Source: Opitutales bacterium (lineage in GTDB: Bacteria > Verrucomicrobiota > Verrucomicrobiia > Opitutales > JAFGAQ01). Taken from it: DNA of 38,435 nucleotides. The number at the start of each line of letters is the position of its first letter. The first letter of the stretch is position 1. Below are positions 25,896 through 33,870 of this stretch, one piece after another. The notes under the pieces were generated by a model. That model did not search any database, had not been told where the DNA came from, and saw only the letters and a list, made by a program, of their open reading frames with translations. Location of the stretch: the NCBI GenBank assembly GCA_022361075.1, contig JAKSBQ010000035.1:1-38435 (forward strand), in the 5' to 3' direction. A program made the position numbers and the translations under genes.

Positions 25896-26810
25896 TCACA
25901 TCTGTTTGATCAGTTTTTCAAGGATTTCCTTCCCTCGAAGACCCAATAACCATCGATCCGGAATGCCCTTAACTCCATGGCGAATGCCGGCAATGCCGCC
26001 GGCGATGGCAGCGGTCGTGTCTGTATCGTTACCGAAGGAGATTGCGCGTTTGATGACGTGTTCGAAAGTGGGTTCTTCGCAGGCGATTCTGGCCGAGTGC
26101 AGGCTATCGATGACGTAGCCGGATCCTGTCGCCTTGATGGATACATTTGGCGAATAGTATTCCGCCAATTCTTTTGATCGAACGGGATCGGCGCAGTAGA
26201 GTTTGGCTGCGGTTTCGAGGGCATCTTCCCAGGCATCGGCTTTGCCCTCCAGTTCGCGTTTTGCCCAGAGGCAGTAGAGTGCGCAGCTCACTTGTGAGCG
26301 GGCGTGTCCGTGGGTGAGTTTGGATTGGCGGTGAGCATCAGTGACGAGCTCTTCATCCTTTCCCTGGTGGAGCAGCACTAGAGGCAGAACGCGCATAAGT
26401 GAGCCATTACCATTGTTGCGCACTCCGTTGAGACCAGAGTGATCCGTGGTTTGTCCCTGCTTGAGTCGCATCACGGATTCACTGGTTTGATTGCCAATAT
26501 CGAACACATAATTATCCACTGCCATGTGCCCGCTGTCATGCCAGCGCAGCAAACGTCGACTGAAGTCATAAGCATGATAGCGCCCACAGTGTATCAGCGA
26601 TTCTAGCAAACAAAGGGCCTGCGCTCCATCGTCTGACCAAGTCCCCAATGGCACGTGACTGTAGCTTCGAATGAAGCCCTCTGGAGGCTGCATATCGAGT
26701 TGTTCAAATGGAGGTAGTTGATTGGGCCGACAAAATTCGTAGGGAACACCACAGGCGTCGCCGACCAGTAACCCCCAGATTCCCCCTTCCAGACGTTCTT
26801 TTAGGCTCAG
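25896..26810 (-). CDS. draG: ADP-ribosyl-[dinitrogen reductase] glycohydrolase (DraG); atypical start codon
   Basis: About 304 residues; removes ADP-ribose from NifH and so reactivates nitrogenase. Binuclear-metal ligands of the family are visible: SDDGAQAL (Thr-Asp-Asp in most members, Ser here), Asp in FDIGNQ, and NDTDTTAAIAGGIAG for the last pair plus Thr. GNGSLMRVLPL is the family's central motif. Homologous sequence begins with SLKERLEGGIWGLLVGDACG, yet no ATG, GTG or TTG lies nearby. A CTG at 26810, one base after the draT stop, would start M-S-L-K-E-R and is used here. The frame also remains open far upstream inside draT, but that extension is Ser/Thr-rich and looks like draT read out of frame. 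A short hairpin (25875-25887) follows the gene. Confidence 0.82.
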   Translation of the reverse strand: MSLKERLEGGIWGLLVGDACGVPYEFCRPNQLPPFEQLDMQPPEGFIRSYSHVPLGTWSDDGAQALCLLESLIHCGRYHAYDFSRRLLRWHDSGHMAVDNYVFDIGNQTSESVMRLKQGQTTDHSGLNGVRNNGNGSLMRVLPLVLLHQGKDEELVTDAHRQSKLTHGHARSQVSCALYCLWAKRELEGKADAWEDALETAAKLYCADPVRSKELAEYYSPNVSIKATGSGYVIDSLHSARIACEEPTFEHVIKRAISFGNDTDTTAAIAGGIAGIRHGVKGIPDRWLLGLRGKEILEKLIKQM

Positions 26811-26811
26811 T

Positions 26812-27609
26812 TTAGAAGAGGAGTTCTTTGACCCAGAAGTCCCCTCCGATGACGAGGTATTCGTCTTCTCCTTTGAGGAGGCTGTCGGGCAGCAGTTTAC
26901 TGTAGAAAAATACTTTCGCGAAAGGGACGGAGCTTTTCCACGCAGTAGACCCGAACTCCCATGCCTTTTCCGAATCTGAAGTGAACGACGAGATGTTGTT
27001 AAGGCGGATGCACTTTTCTCGTTTTCCACGAACCTCGATCTGGTAATATTCGTCGGGGTCGTGGGTACCACGAAACAACGTAACGTGGGTTTCGCCCGGA
27101 TGACGTCGGGCACATTCGTACTGACAGTATTCATAGAGAAGATCAAATTGTGAATCGATGACGTTGGTGTGTGATTTTCCTCGCATGAGGTCATAGGCAA
27201 ATGCCCCGCGCTCGACCGTCATGAGAGCTGTGAGTTTCTGCTTGTGAAAGGATGGATGAATTCCGAAGCGACTTTGAGCCCAACCCTTGATAACAGCCCC
27301 TTCAATCGAATTGCTATCGATCCCCCAGCCACGAAGAAATCGGATGTAACTATTACGCAGGCATCGTCTCGCATTGGCTTGGTAATCGGGCCAGAGATGA
27401 AGACCGAATTTCACCGACATGTATTCGTGAAAAATCTCGCCACGACGGTTTTCGTCTTCGGTCGCATCCAGTTGTGCAAAGAACGATTGGTTCGATTCTC
27501 TAACTCCACAGATGTGGATGGATTTGGGATCTTCATTAAATTCAGCTGAAGCGATCTCCCACGGTGCAAGATTGCACAGATTCATCGGTGAGGGAAAAGT
27601 CACGTTCAT
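26812..27609 (-). CDS. draT: NAD+-dinitrogen-reductase ADP-ribosyltransferase (DraT)
   Basis: 265 residues; transfers ADP-ribose from NAD+ to the conserved arginine of NifH, switching nitrogenase off in response to ammonium or energy loss. Full length for the family. Recognisable segments are NLAPWEIASAEFNEDP at the N-terminus, ECARRHPGETHVTLFRGTHD (the NAD-binding core) and LLPDSLLKGEDEYLVIGGDF at the end. It is followed by draG one base later in the +1 frame and lies 170 bp downstream of nifV on the same strand. The substrate NifH with its target arginine is encoded at the head of the same cluster. Confidence 0.9.
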   Translation of the reverse strand: MNVTFPSPMNLCNLAPWEIASAEFNEDPKSIHICGVRESNQSFFAQLDATEDENRRGEIFHEYMSVKFGLHLWPDYQANARRCLRNSYIRFLRGWGIDSNSIEGAVIKGWAQSRFGIHPSFHKQKLTALMTVERGAFAYDLMRGKSHTNVIDSQFDLLYEYCQYECARRHPGETHVTLFRGTHDPDEYYQIEVRGKREKCIRLNNISSFTSDSEKAWEFGSTAWKSSVPFAKVFFYSKLLPDSLLKGEDEYLVIGGDFWVKELLF

Positions 27610-27680
27610 GATAGTTAAATGTTTATCAGCAACTTTTGGAATGGGTAGGATTTGCTAGCGGGTCTTTCCTGATTGATAAA

Positions 27681-27753
27681 GGCAATGACGGAGCATTGCC
27701 CTCCAAATGCAAAAAAACGATGTCAGAATGGAGGGAAGTGCGCCGTTACTTCC
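27681..27753. repeat. REPIN-like pair of inverted hairpin repeats
   Basis: Two related 25-bp units face each other. Unit A reads on the minus strand (27705-27681): TGGAGGGCAATG, then CTCCGT, then CATTGCC. Unit B reads on the plus strand (27729-27753): TGGAGGGAAGTG, then CGCCGTT, then ACTTCC. Each forms its own hairpin, and the base changes between units are compensated within the stem (C-G to A-T, A-T to G-C). They lie 23 bases apart in the nifV-draT spacer. This resembles a REP doublet; it might also attenuate draT transcription. Confidence 0.65.
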
Positions 27754-27779
27754 GCGGAAACCTTCAATCTCATCAGCTT

Positions 27780-28904
27780 TCAAATTCCCTCCTTTTCCAC
27801 GGTGTTTCGTAGAATCTCCAAAAACTCTGATTGATCGAGCGATCCCTTTTTTCGATCGGACCTTTCTCTTACGATGGGTAGGAGTTTTCGTGCCTGTTCG
27901 GGTGACAACTCAATCCCACAGTCCTTCGCCATCGCGCAAAGTGCTGCAGATCCTGAATGTTTACCGATAATAAATGCGGGCGATTCCCTACCGATTTCTT
28001 CGGCACGGACCGTTTCGTAGGTGGATCGATTTTGAACTAATCCTGCGCAGTGGATACCTGACTCATGAAGATTGACTGCACTTCCGGTGATAGGTTTGAG
28101 ACTGCTTAGAGATCGACCTGAAGCTTGCTCAACAAAATCGCTCAGCGAACCCAACTCTTGTGTGCGGATGCCGAGATCATCAGCGCAAGTATGTTTCATC
28201 GCGAGCACGACTTCTTCGAGTGCAGCATTTCCCGCCCTCTCACCGAGACCATTTACGGTGACGCTTGCAGCCTCAGCTCCGGCGGAAAATGCCGCTATCG
28301 TATTCCCCACGGCCATCCCTAGGTCGTTATGGCCATGAAATTCGATGTCGATCTCGACGGCACCTCGTAGTAGGGCGATGTGTTCGAAAGTTTGCAGTGG
28401 GTTTAGGCGACCCACCGTATCGGCGTACCGAATACGGCAGGCACCATACTTTTCTGCAAGATCGGCGAATTTCGCCAGAAATTCATCATCTGCACGTGAA
28501 GCGTCCTGTGCGCCCACGCTGAAATAGGTAAAATTCTCACGCGCGAGGTCGCACATGCTTTCGAGAGTTTGCAGGACCCAGCGGTAGTTTTTCTTCCAGG
28601 CTTGAATGTGAATGCTGCTAACTGGTAGCGAGAAATGGAAGCCGTGGGCCTTCGTCTGTTTTGCTGCAAATAAATCCTGCGGTGTCGCACGGCCCCAGGT
28701 CAGAACGTTCAGTGGCAAATTCAGATCACAGATTTCGCGAATCTCATCGACTTCCTGTTGTCCCATGGCCGGGATGCCGACTTCAATCTCATCGACACCG
28801 ATATCGGCGAGCGAAGTAGCGATTTGCTTCTTTTCCTGTAGTGTAAAAGAAACTCCGGCTGCCTGCTCGCCGTCCCTAAGTGTGGTGTCGATGAGATATG
28901 CCAT
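27780..28904 (-). CDS. nifV: Homocitrate synthase (NifV)
   Basis: 374 residues from ATG 28904; the frame reaches a TTG at 28949 but family members begin just before the catalytic DTTLRDGEQ, here MAYLIDTTLRDGEQAAG. It condenses acetyl-CoA and 2-oxoglutarate into homocitrate, the organic ligand of FeMo-co. Metal and catalytic motifs include IEFHGHNDLGMAVGN and TVNGLGERAGNAALEE, followed by NLHESGIHCAG and IGKHSGSAAL. Position between the ferredoxin and draT in a nif cluster makes NifV rather than isopropylmalate or LysS-type synthase the best call. An unusual hairpin with an AGGAGG-like strand lies 20 bases upstream. Confidence 0.92.
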   Translation of the reverse strand: MAYLIDTTLRDGEQAAGVSFTLQEKKQIATSLADIGVDEIEVGIPAMGQQEVDEIREICDLNLPLNVLTWGRATPQDLFAAKQTKAHGFHFSLPVSSIHIQAWKKNYRWVLQTLESMCDLARENFTYFSVGAQDASRADDEFLAKFADLAEKYGACRIRYADTVGRLNPLQTFEHIALLRGAVEIDIEFHGHNDLGMAVGNTIAAFSAGAEAASVTVNGLGERAGNAALEEVVLAMKHTCADDLGIRTQELGSLSDFVEQASGRSLSSLKPITGSAVNLHESGIHCAGLVQNRSTYETVRAEEIGRESPAFIIGKHSGSAALCAMAKDCGIELSPEQARKLLPIVRERSDRKKGSLDQSEFLEILRNTVEKEGI

Positions 28905-28923
28905 ATTGACTGGTTCTAGGTAG

Positions 28924-28945
28924 GGAGGATCATCCTTGATCCTCC
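28924..28945 (-). promoter_or_regulatory. Hairpin in the nifV leader that pairs off a GGAGGA sequence
   Basis: On the minus strand GGAGGATCA (28945-28937) pairs perfectly with TGATCCTCC (28932-28924) over the loop AGGA. The stem ends 19 bases before the nifV ATG. The GGAGGA would be a strong ribosome-binding site if free; six bases after it an ATG begins a five-codon frame (MILPT, then stop). It could be a translational control element or leader peptide. Low certainty as to role. Confidence 0.45.
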
Positions 28946-29066
28946 GCAAATTGTTAAAAAGTTAGGATGTGAAGATCATTCGTCTCGGCTGGCCGGGCCT
29001 TTCGAGCGCAGCGACAATCAAGTCGGCAGCAGCCGGCGCGAAGCAATCAGTCCTACCTATCTACGT

Positions 29067-29372
29067 CTACGCGATCAGATTACGCTCACAAAGTTCACCT
29101 TCTTCGATTGCATCGAGAATATCATCGATGAGATCCTCGTCTGCCTTCGAGTAGTAATGTCCACCCGGATAATCGATGACGACAGGCCCTTGATTACACA
29201 TGTTGAGGCAGCCAGTCATGCTGACTTCTACTCCGCTGAGCATGCGGTCCTGGATTTCACTTTGAGTATAAGAAAGAAGCGCAACGGAATCTTTGTTGCA
29301 GCAAACTCCCTTGAGCTCACCCGTTGCGCGGGCACTGCCGCAGATAAAAAGGTGGTGTTCGGGTTTATCCAT
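29067..29372 (-). CDS. Nif-associated 2Fe-2S ferredoxin, thioredoxin-like fold
   Basis: 101 residues. HHLFICGSARATGELKGVCC gives Cys11 and Cys24/25; SMTGCLNMCNQGPVVIDYPG gives Cys55 and Cys59, the CxxxC of clostridial-type [2Fe-2S] ferredoxins, followed by the diagnostic GHYY. These proteins donate electrons or assist cofactor handling in nif clusters of Clostridium and Azotobacter. The gene lies 39 bases after nifB and 162 before nifV, so it is part of the cluster. Whether it feeds NifB or nitrogenase is not decided by the sequence. Confidence 0.85.
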   Translation of the reverse strand: MDKPEHHLFICGSARATGELKGVCCNKDSVALLSYTQSEIQDRMLSGVEVSMTGCLNMCNQGPVVIDYPGGHYYSKADEDLIDDILDAIEEGELCERNLIA

Positions 29373-29411
29373 ATCAGTTTCGAGTTGAGATTAATAATTT
29401 GGTTTTGAAAT

Positions 29412-30725
29412 TTAGCCGCAGCCCATGCCATCACCCCCACAGGTGACGCCCTTACCGCACGATTCAAATTGGCGTGCAAAGCTTGGTGGCAGGCTTTCTT
29501 TATGGAAAATATGATTCAGGCCCGCATCGATCATTCCTTCCATTTCGACGATCTCGATACCGCATTTTTTTAAGATACGCTTCGGTGTTGGCCCTGCTGC
29601 ACTCGCAAGTATGGCTCTGCAATCCTTGAGCATGTTCCCGACATCCAACCAACGATCCGTACGACCACCAGTTGGTGGAGCTTCTCGTTGATCAATACAG
29701 ACAAACTCCTCATCATCTTCAGGATCGATTCCAAAGATGCTGAATGTCCTCGCTTCGCCCAGATGTTGATTCACCAACATTCCTTCGCGAGTCGCCACGG
29801 CGACATAAGGTCGGTGTTCGTGCGGATTAAGAGGCATTTGTGCGCAGACTTGCAGCAAGTTTGCTGCTTCGTCGTTTAACCCTTCATCCAGCTTACCCAC
29901 CGCATCTGAACGACAGCGGGCACAGTGCGTCATTTGGCTCATGTGCTCCCCACACTGCATGCGGATGCGAAATCGCATTTTCGCATCAGGTTCAGGCAGG
30001 TCTTCGAATGCAGTATCCTGAGTCGGTAGCAATGGAATGCAATTCATGATATCCGCATCGATTTTAGCTGCTTTTTTAGCGATTTCCTGAATGTGTTCAT
30101 CATTCACTCCTGGGATGACGATCGAATTCACCTTCGCGATCATTCCATGTTCTTTAATCCAGCGTAGTGCTTGAAACTGACGTTCGATCATCAGCGCTCC
30201 GGCGCGTTCTCCTCTGTAAATTTTCTTTTCATGACGAGCCCATGCATAGACGTTTGCACCGATTTCAGGATCGACTGCATTGATGGTGATCGTGATGTGA
30301 CTGACCTTTAATTTTGCCAATTCTGCTACGATTTCTTCAGTGAGCCCGAGTCCGTTTGTGGAGAGACAAAGGATCATTTTTGGGAAACGCTCACGGATCA
30401 GCTGAAAGGTTTTTAGTGTTTCCTCGACGTTTGCCATGGGGTCACCCGGTCCGGCGATTCCAACTACCGCGATGTCGCCACGGTTTTCCATGACTTTTTC
30501 CACATAAGCGAGTGCTTGTCCGGGGGATAAAGTGGTGGATGTCACTCCAGGGCGGCTCTCGTTTACGCAGTCATACTTGCGATTGCAGTAGTTGCACTGG
30601 ATGTTGCATTTTGGTGCGACGGGTAGGTGAATCCTGCCTACATCGTGGCATATCTCCTTATTAAAACATGGGTGATTATCCAGATTGATTTCGTCGGGAT
30701 CAAAAGTGTGAAGGTTGTCGTTCAT
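29412..30725 (-). CDS. nifB: FeMo-cofactor biosynthesis radical SAM protein NifB with fused NifX-like domain
   Basis: 437 residues. The radical SAM cluster is held by Cys40, Cys44 and Cys47 in PKCNIQCNYCNRKYDC. Family motifs AGPGDPMANVEET and HCARCRSDAVG follow, the latter carrying additional cluster cysteines. From about residue 310, PYVAVATREGMLVNQHLGEA begins a NifX/NafY-like domain, so the protein has the fused NifB-NifX architecture; no separate nifX is seen in the window. It makes the 8Fe-9S-C precursor (NifB-co) of FeMo-co. It ends in a Cys/Gly tail (GVTCGGDGMGCG). It follows nifN by 28 bases and precedes the ferredoxin by 39. Confidence 0.96.
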   Translation of the reverse strand: MNDNLHTFDPDEINLDNHPCFNKEICHDVGRIHLPVAPKCNIQCNYCNRKYDCVNESRPGVTSTTLSPGQALAYVEKVMENRGDIAVVGIAGPGDPMANVEETLKTFQLIRERFPKMILCLSTNGLGLTEEIVAELAKLKVSHITITINAVDPEIGANVYAWARHEKKIYRGERAGALMIERQFQALRWIKEHGMIAKVNSIVIPGVNDEHIQEIAKKAAKIDADIMNCIPLLPTQDTAFEDLPEPDAKMRFRIRMQCGEHMSQMTHCARCRSDAVGKLDEGLNDEAANLLQVCAQMPLNPHEHRPYVAVATREGMLVNQHLGEARTFSIFGIDPEDDEEFVCIDQREAPPTGGRTDRWLDVGNMLKDCRAILASAAGPTPKRILKKCGIEIVEMEGMIDAGLNHIFHKESLPPSFARQFESCGKGVTCGGDGMGCG

Positions 30726-30753
30726 TGCGAAAAGTATTAGGAATGGTGTTGAT

Positions 30754-32142
30754 TTAGATGTAGCTGTAGCCGACCTCGGATCGGGTTTGTTTGACCTCCA
30801 TCATCATGTTGACGATTTGATCGAATAGGATTTGTGTGCCGCGGTATCCCATCGTGAGTTGGCGCTGAGCACCAAAACGGTCATGGATGGGGAATCCCAC
30901 GCGAAGCAGCGGAATATTGAATTCTTTTGAGATCGGAAAGCCCTTGCTGCTGCCCACCATCAGGTCCGGTTTTAGCTCTGCGATTTTGGCTTTGATTTTC
31001 GCGTGATCCACTCCACTCATGCAGTGGATGTCCTTTACTCCATCTTCAATCTCAGGAGCCAGCATCTCCGACCATTTTTTTACCTTGGAGCCAGTCGCGC
31101 AGATGATAGGTCTAATCCCAATTTCGCTCAAAAAGGCTGCCATCGATATCACTAAATCGGGCTCTCCGAAGACCACTGCTGTTTTTCCGGAAATATATTT
31201 GTGCCCGTCAACATAAGCATCGACCAGTCGCCCTCGCTCGGCTTCGACCTCCTTAGGCATCGTCCTTCCGGAAAGCATGGAGAGAGACGTCATCAGATGG
31301 TCACTTTGGCGGATGCCGATCGGCCAGCCGGCAGTTTCTTTTCGAACGCGGTGAGCGGATTCCAGCCACGCACCAGCACTCTCCTTTGCATAGGCCGGTT
31401 GGTGACCGATTTCTAGAGTGCCGGATGCGCTACCCATCTGTTCCAGGCGACCGACGGGTGTGCCCCCTGGGGAAATACGATTGTATTGATCCCAACTTTC
31501 ACCTTCAAGCGTGCTGCTGTAGTCGGGCAGCATGACGGGCACGAGACCGTAAAGTCTGCAGATTTCCCTCAGGTAGCGGAGGTCTGCACAGGATGCCATG
31601 GGAGGCAGGACATTTATCAAGTAAGGCTTCTTGTGTTTGCAGGGTTTGGCAAAGTGCTGAGCCACGGCCTTGATGGCTTCGCGGTAACCGTCGCTGTGCG
31701 TTCCGGTGTAAGCGGGTGTGGAGACGTGAACGAGCGGCGGACCATCTGTTTTGTGATTTTCCTGGTAGTCCTTGATCATGCCGATCATGTGGTCCCCGAT
31801 TGTTTCGGATAGACACGTGGTCGCTACGCCAATGACCTCGGGATTGTATTGCTGAATTACGTTGTCGATCCCGATTTCAAAATTTCTAGCACCTCCGAAG
31901 ATTGCATCGTCCTCAGAGAAACTGGATGACGCGATGTCAACAGGCTCGCGGAAGTGACTGATCATGTAGCGACGAATGTAAGTCGCGCACCCCTGACTGC
32001 CGTGCAAAAATGGTAAACAGCCCTGAATCCCCTTGAATACCATCGCGGCTCCTAAAGGGCTACAGACTTTGCAGGCGTTGCGGGTTGCAGCTTCCGGTAT
32101 AGGAGCATTGTGAGCAGGTTTTATTTCATCCAACACCTTCAT
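30754..32142 (-). CDS. nifN: Nitrogenase cofactor scaffold subunit NifN
   Basis: 462 residues, NifK-like. Cys27 (ACKVCSPLGA) and Cys52 (FLHGSQGC) match the NifK P-cluster positions used by NifEN for its [4Fe-4S] cluster. TTCLSETIGD and the C-terminal GFPIHDRFGAQRQLTMGYRG place it in NifN rather than NifK, as does its position downstream of nifE. With NifE it forms the scaffold on which FeMo-co matures. It is separated from nifE by 285 bp that are filled by a palindromic element, so its expression may be affected. Only a weak purine-rich sequence precedes the ATG. Confidence 0.94.
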   Translation of the reverse strand: MKVLDEIKPAHNAPIPEAATRNACKVCSPLGAAMVFKGIQGCLPFLHGSQGCATYIRRYMISHFREPVDIASSSFSEDDAIFGGARNFEIGIDNVIQQYNPEVIGVATTCLSETIGDHMIGMIKDYQENHKTDGPPLVHVSTPAYTGTHSDGYREAIKAVAQHFAKPCKHKKPYLINVLPPMASCADLRYLREICRLYGLVPVMLPDYSSTLEGESWDQYNRISPGGTPVGRLEQMGSASGTLEIGHQPAYAKESAGAWLESAHRVRKETAGWPIGIRQSDHLMTSLSMLSGRTMPKEVEAERGRLVDAYVDGHKYISGKTAVVFGEPDLVISMAAFLSEIGIRPIICATGSKVKKWSEMLAPEIEDGVKDIHCMSGVDHAKIKAKIAELKPDLMVGSSKGFPISKEFNIPLLRVGFPIHDRFGAQRQLTMGYRGTQILFDQIVNMMMEVKQTRSEVGYSYI

Positions 32143-32160
32143 GAGTTTTCTTTGGTTTGA

Positions 32161-32426
32161 GCCATTTTGCGTTTAGGTAGACCTATTTGGCAGGAACTTG
32201 TAATTTTCGAACAAGGCGCACAAGCACAGGCAAGTTGAAACTTGGCGAGCTTGCGTAACGCCGTTCCAAAATATACAAGTTCCTGTCCTAAAGGATGTTT
32301 TGAAATAGAGATGCTCGCTGCGTTGTATTGGTTTGTAAGCAATTTATTGCTCACAAACCCAATACAGCCTTGCGCTTCATCGCTATTTGAAAACACCAAA
32401 TTATGTCTAACTAAATGCAACATGGC
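32161..32426. mobile_element. MITE-like palindromic element filling the nifE-nifN spacer
   Basis: Ends are inverted: 32161-32190 (GCCATTTTGCGTTTAGGTAG and on) matches the reverse complement of 32396-32426 at about 27 of 31 positions with one gap. Between them lie two long imperfect hairpins. Hairpin 1 spans 32191-32284 (CAGGAACTTGTA...TACAAGTTCCTG, loop TGAA near 32237). Hairpin 2 spans 32293-32396 (arms of about 50 bases around GCAATTTATTGC, centre 32344-32345). The right end stops one base before the nifE stop codon; the left end is 18 bases before the nifN start. No transposase frame is present; open frames on both strands are by-products of the symmetry. It may be a non-autonomous mobile element or a structured RNA. 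Confidence 0.7.
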
Positions 32427-32427
32427 T

Positions 32428-33819
32428 CTAGGTTTTGGAGATGGTTTCAGGGACAGAAAATGACTTGTTAAATTGAGAGCGGCGTGGAGCGAATTGCCAA
32501 ATGGGACTCAGCGTGGAGTTGGCTACTTCTCGTGCAAAATGAAGCATCCCTTCGAAGCCACTTAACGGAGTCTTGCGCTCGTGATTGTGATCACAAAAAG
32601 CGACACCGAGCTTGAATGCGATGGGACGCTCCTTCACGCCACCGATGAAGAGATCGACATCCTTTTCCAGGACAAACTTCGCGAGTTCGAGTGGATTGGA
32701 ATCGTCCACAATAACCGTTCCTTCATCACAAATATCTTTGAGTTGCTCGTAATCCTCCACGCTACCGGTTTGAGTTCCGGCGAGCACGGTTTTCATACCA
32801 AGGTTTCGGAGAGCGAGTACGAGTGAAAATGCCTTAAATGCGCCACCGACGTAGAGAGCGGCCTTTTTGCCTTTGAGCAACTTTTTGTATTTTTTGAGCT
32901 CAGCTGAGTATTTCGCTATCTCCTCATGGATCAGCTTTTCCGCCCTCAGCGTAAGCTCAGGATCGTTAAAGTATTCGACTGTCGTGTAGAGTGATCTGGC
33001 CGTATCTTCAAATCCGAAGAACGAGACTCGTTTAAAAGGAATGTCATAGTGATCCTTGAGCAGTTTCGCCAGATGTGTCATCGAGCCCGAGCACTGCACA
33101 AGATTGAGTGTCGCGCCGTGACAGCGACGAAGGTCATTGACCCGTCCGTCTCCTGTGATGGTAGAGACAACCTGAATCCCGATCTTTTCGAAATATTCAC
33201 GAATCATCCACGCTTCACCAGCGATGTTAAACTCTCCAAGTAGATTGATGCTGTATTTACTAATGCCTACGGTGCTTCCGGTACCGACGAGACGGAAGGC
33301 GGCTTCACAGGCGGCTTGGTAGCCGCTCTTTTTGGTTCCTTTGAACCCAGGGGAATCGACAGGAATAACGTCGATGCCAGTCTTACGACCGACGGACTTA
33401 CAGATCGCTTCGACATCGTCTCCGATCAAGCCCACTATGCATGTTGAATAAACAAAGGCAGCTCGGGGTTTGTAGTATTCGATCAGTTCAAGCAGCGAAG
33501 CTTCCAGCTTCTTTTCCCCTCCGAATACGACTTCTTTTTCCGCGAGATCGGTCGAAAAACTATTGCGGTGGAGTTGAGGTCCCGAAGACAGGGCCCCTCG
33601 GATATCCCAATTGTAAGCGGCGCATCCGATGGGCCCATGGACTATATGCAGAGCGTCCGCAATGGGATAGAGAACGACTCTGGAACCGCAGAAAGCACAA
33701 GCGCGCTGTGTAACTGACCCCGCAAGACTTTTGCGATCACAAGCGAGCTTTTGATCTTTCCCCTTCTCCCAGATTTGAGAGGAACGATCCTTCAGCACTT
33801 CTATGGTTTCTGTTTTCAT
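32428..33819 (-). CDS. nifE: Nitrogenase cofactor scaffold subunit NifE
   Basis: 463 residues, NifD-like. Cys41 (QRACAFCGS), Cys66 (VHGPIGCAAYNW) and Cys127 (VYSTCIVGLIGDD) correspond to cluster-binding positions of NifEN. AAYNWDIRG and PVDSPGFKGTKKSGYQAACE are NifE-type. With NifN it receives NifB-co and builds FeMo-co before transfer to NifDK. Family length is normal, but the C-terminal tail (RRSQFNKSFSVPETISKT) ends one base before the palindromic element, whose outermost bases may contribute to the stop region. It lies downstream of the ferritin gene with a strong hairpin in between. Confidence 0.95.
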   Translation of the reverse strand: MKTETIEVLKDRSSQIWEKGKDQKLACDRKSLAGSVTQRACAFCGSRVVLYPIADALHIVHGPIGCAAYNWDIRGALSSGPQLHRNSFSTDLAEKEVVFGGEKKLEASLLELIEYYKPRAAFVYSTCIVGLIGDDVEAICKSVGRKTGIDVIPVDSPGFKGTKKSGYQAACEAAFRLVGTGSTVGISKYSINLLGEFNIAGEAWMIREYFEKIGIQVVSTITGDGRVNDLRRCHGATLNLVQCSGSMTHLAKLLKDHYDIPFKRVSFFGFEDTARSLYTTVEYFNDPELTLRAEKLIHEEIAKYSAELKKYKKLLKGKKAALYVGGAFKAFSLVLALRNLGMKTVLAGTQTGSVEDYEQLKDICDEGTVIVDDSNPLELAKFVLEKDVDLFIGGVKERPIAFKLGVAFCDHNHERKTPLSGFEGMLHFAREVANSTLSPIWQFAPRRSQFNKSFSVPETISKT

Positions 33820-33870
33820 TTCGGTTTTGGTGTGTGGATGGATGAAAAGAGTTCGTTAACAGGCGCAGCG

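Noticed and set aside
27610-27779. Sigma-54 promoter (GG-N10-GC type) for draT
   Set aside because: No minus-strand match to TGGCAC-N5-TTGC was found in the spacer; the REPIN-like doublet dominates it.
32139-32423. 94-codon minus-strand frame between nifN and nifE (and the plus-strand frame 32242-32463)
   Set aside because: Both frames run through the palindromic element; they arise from its symmetry and match no protein family I know, so they are not called as genes.
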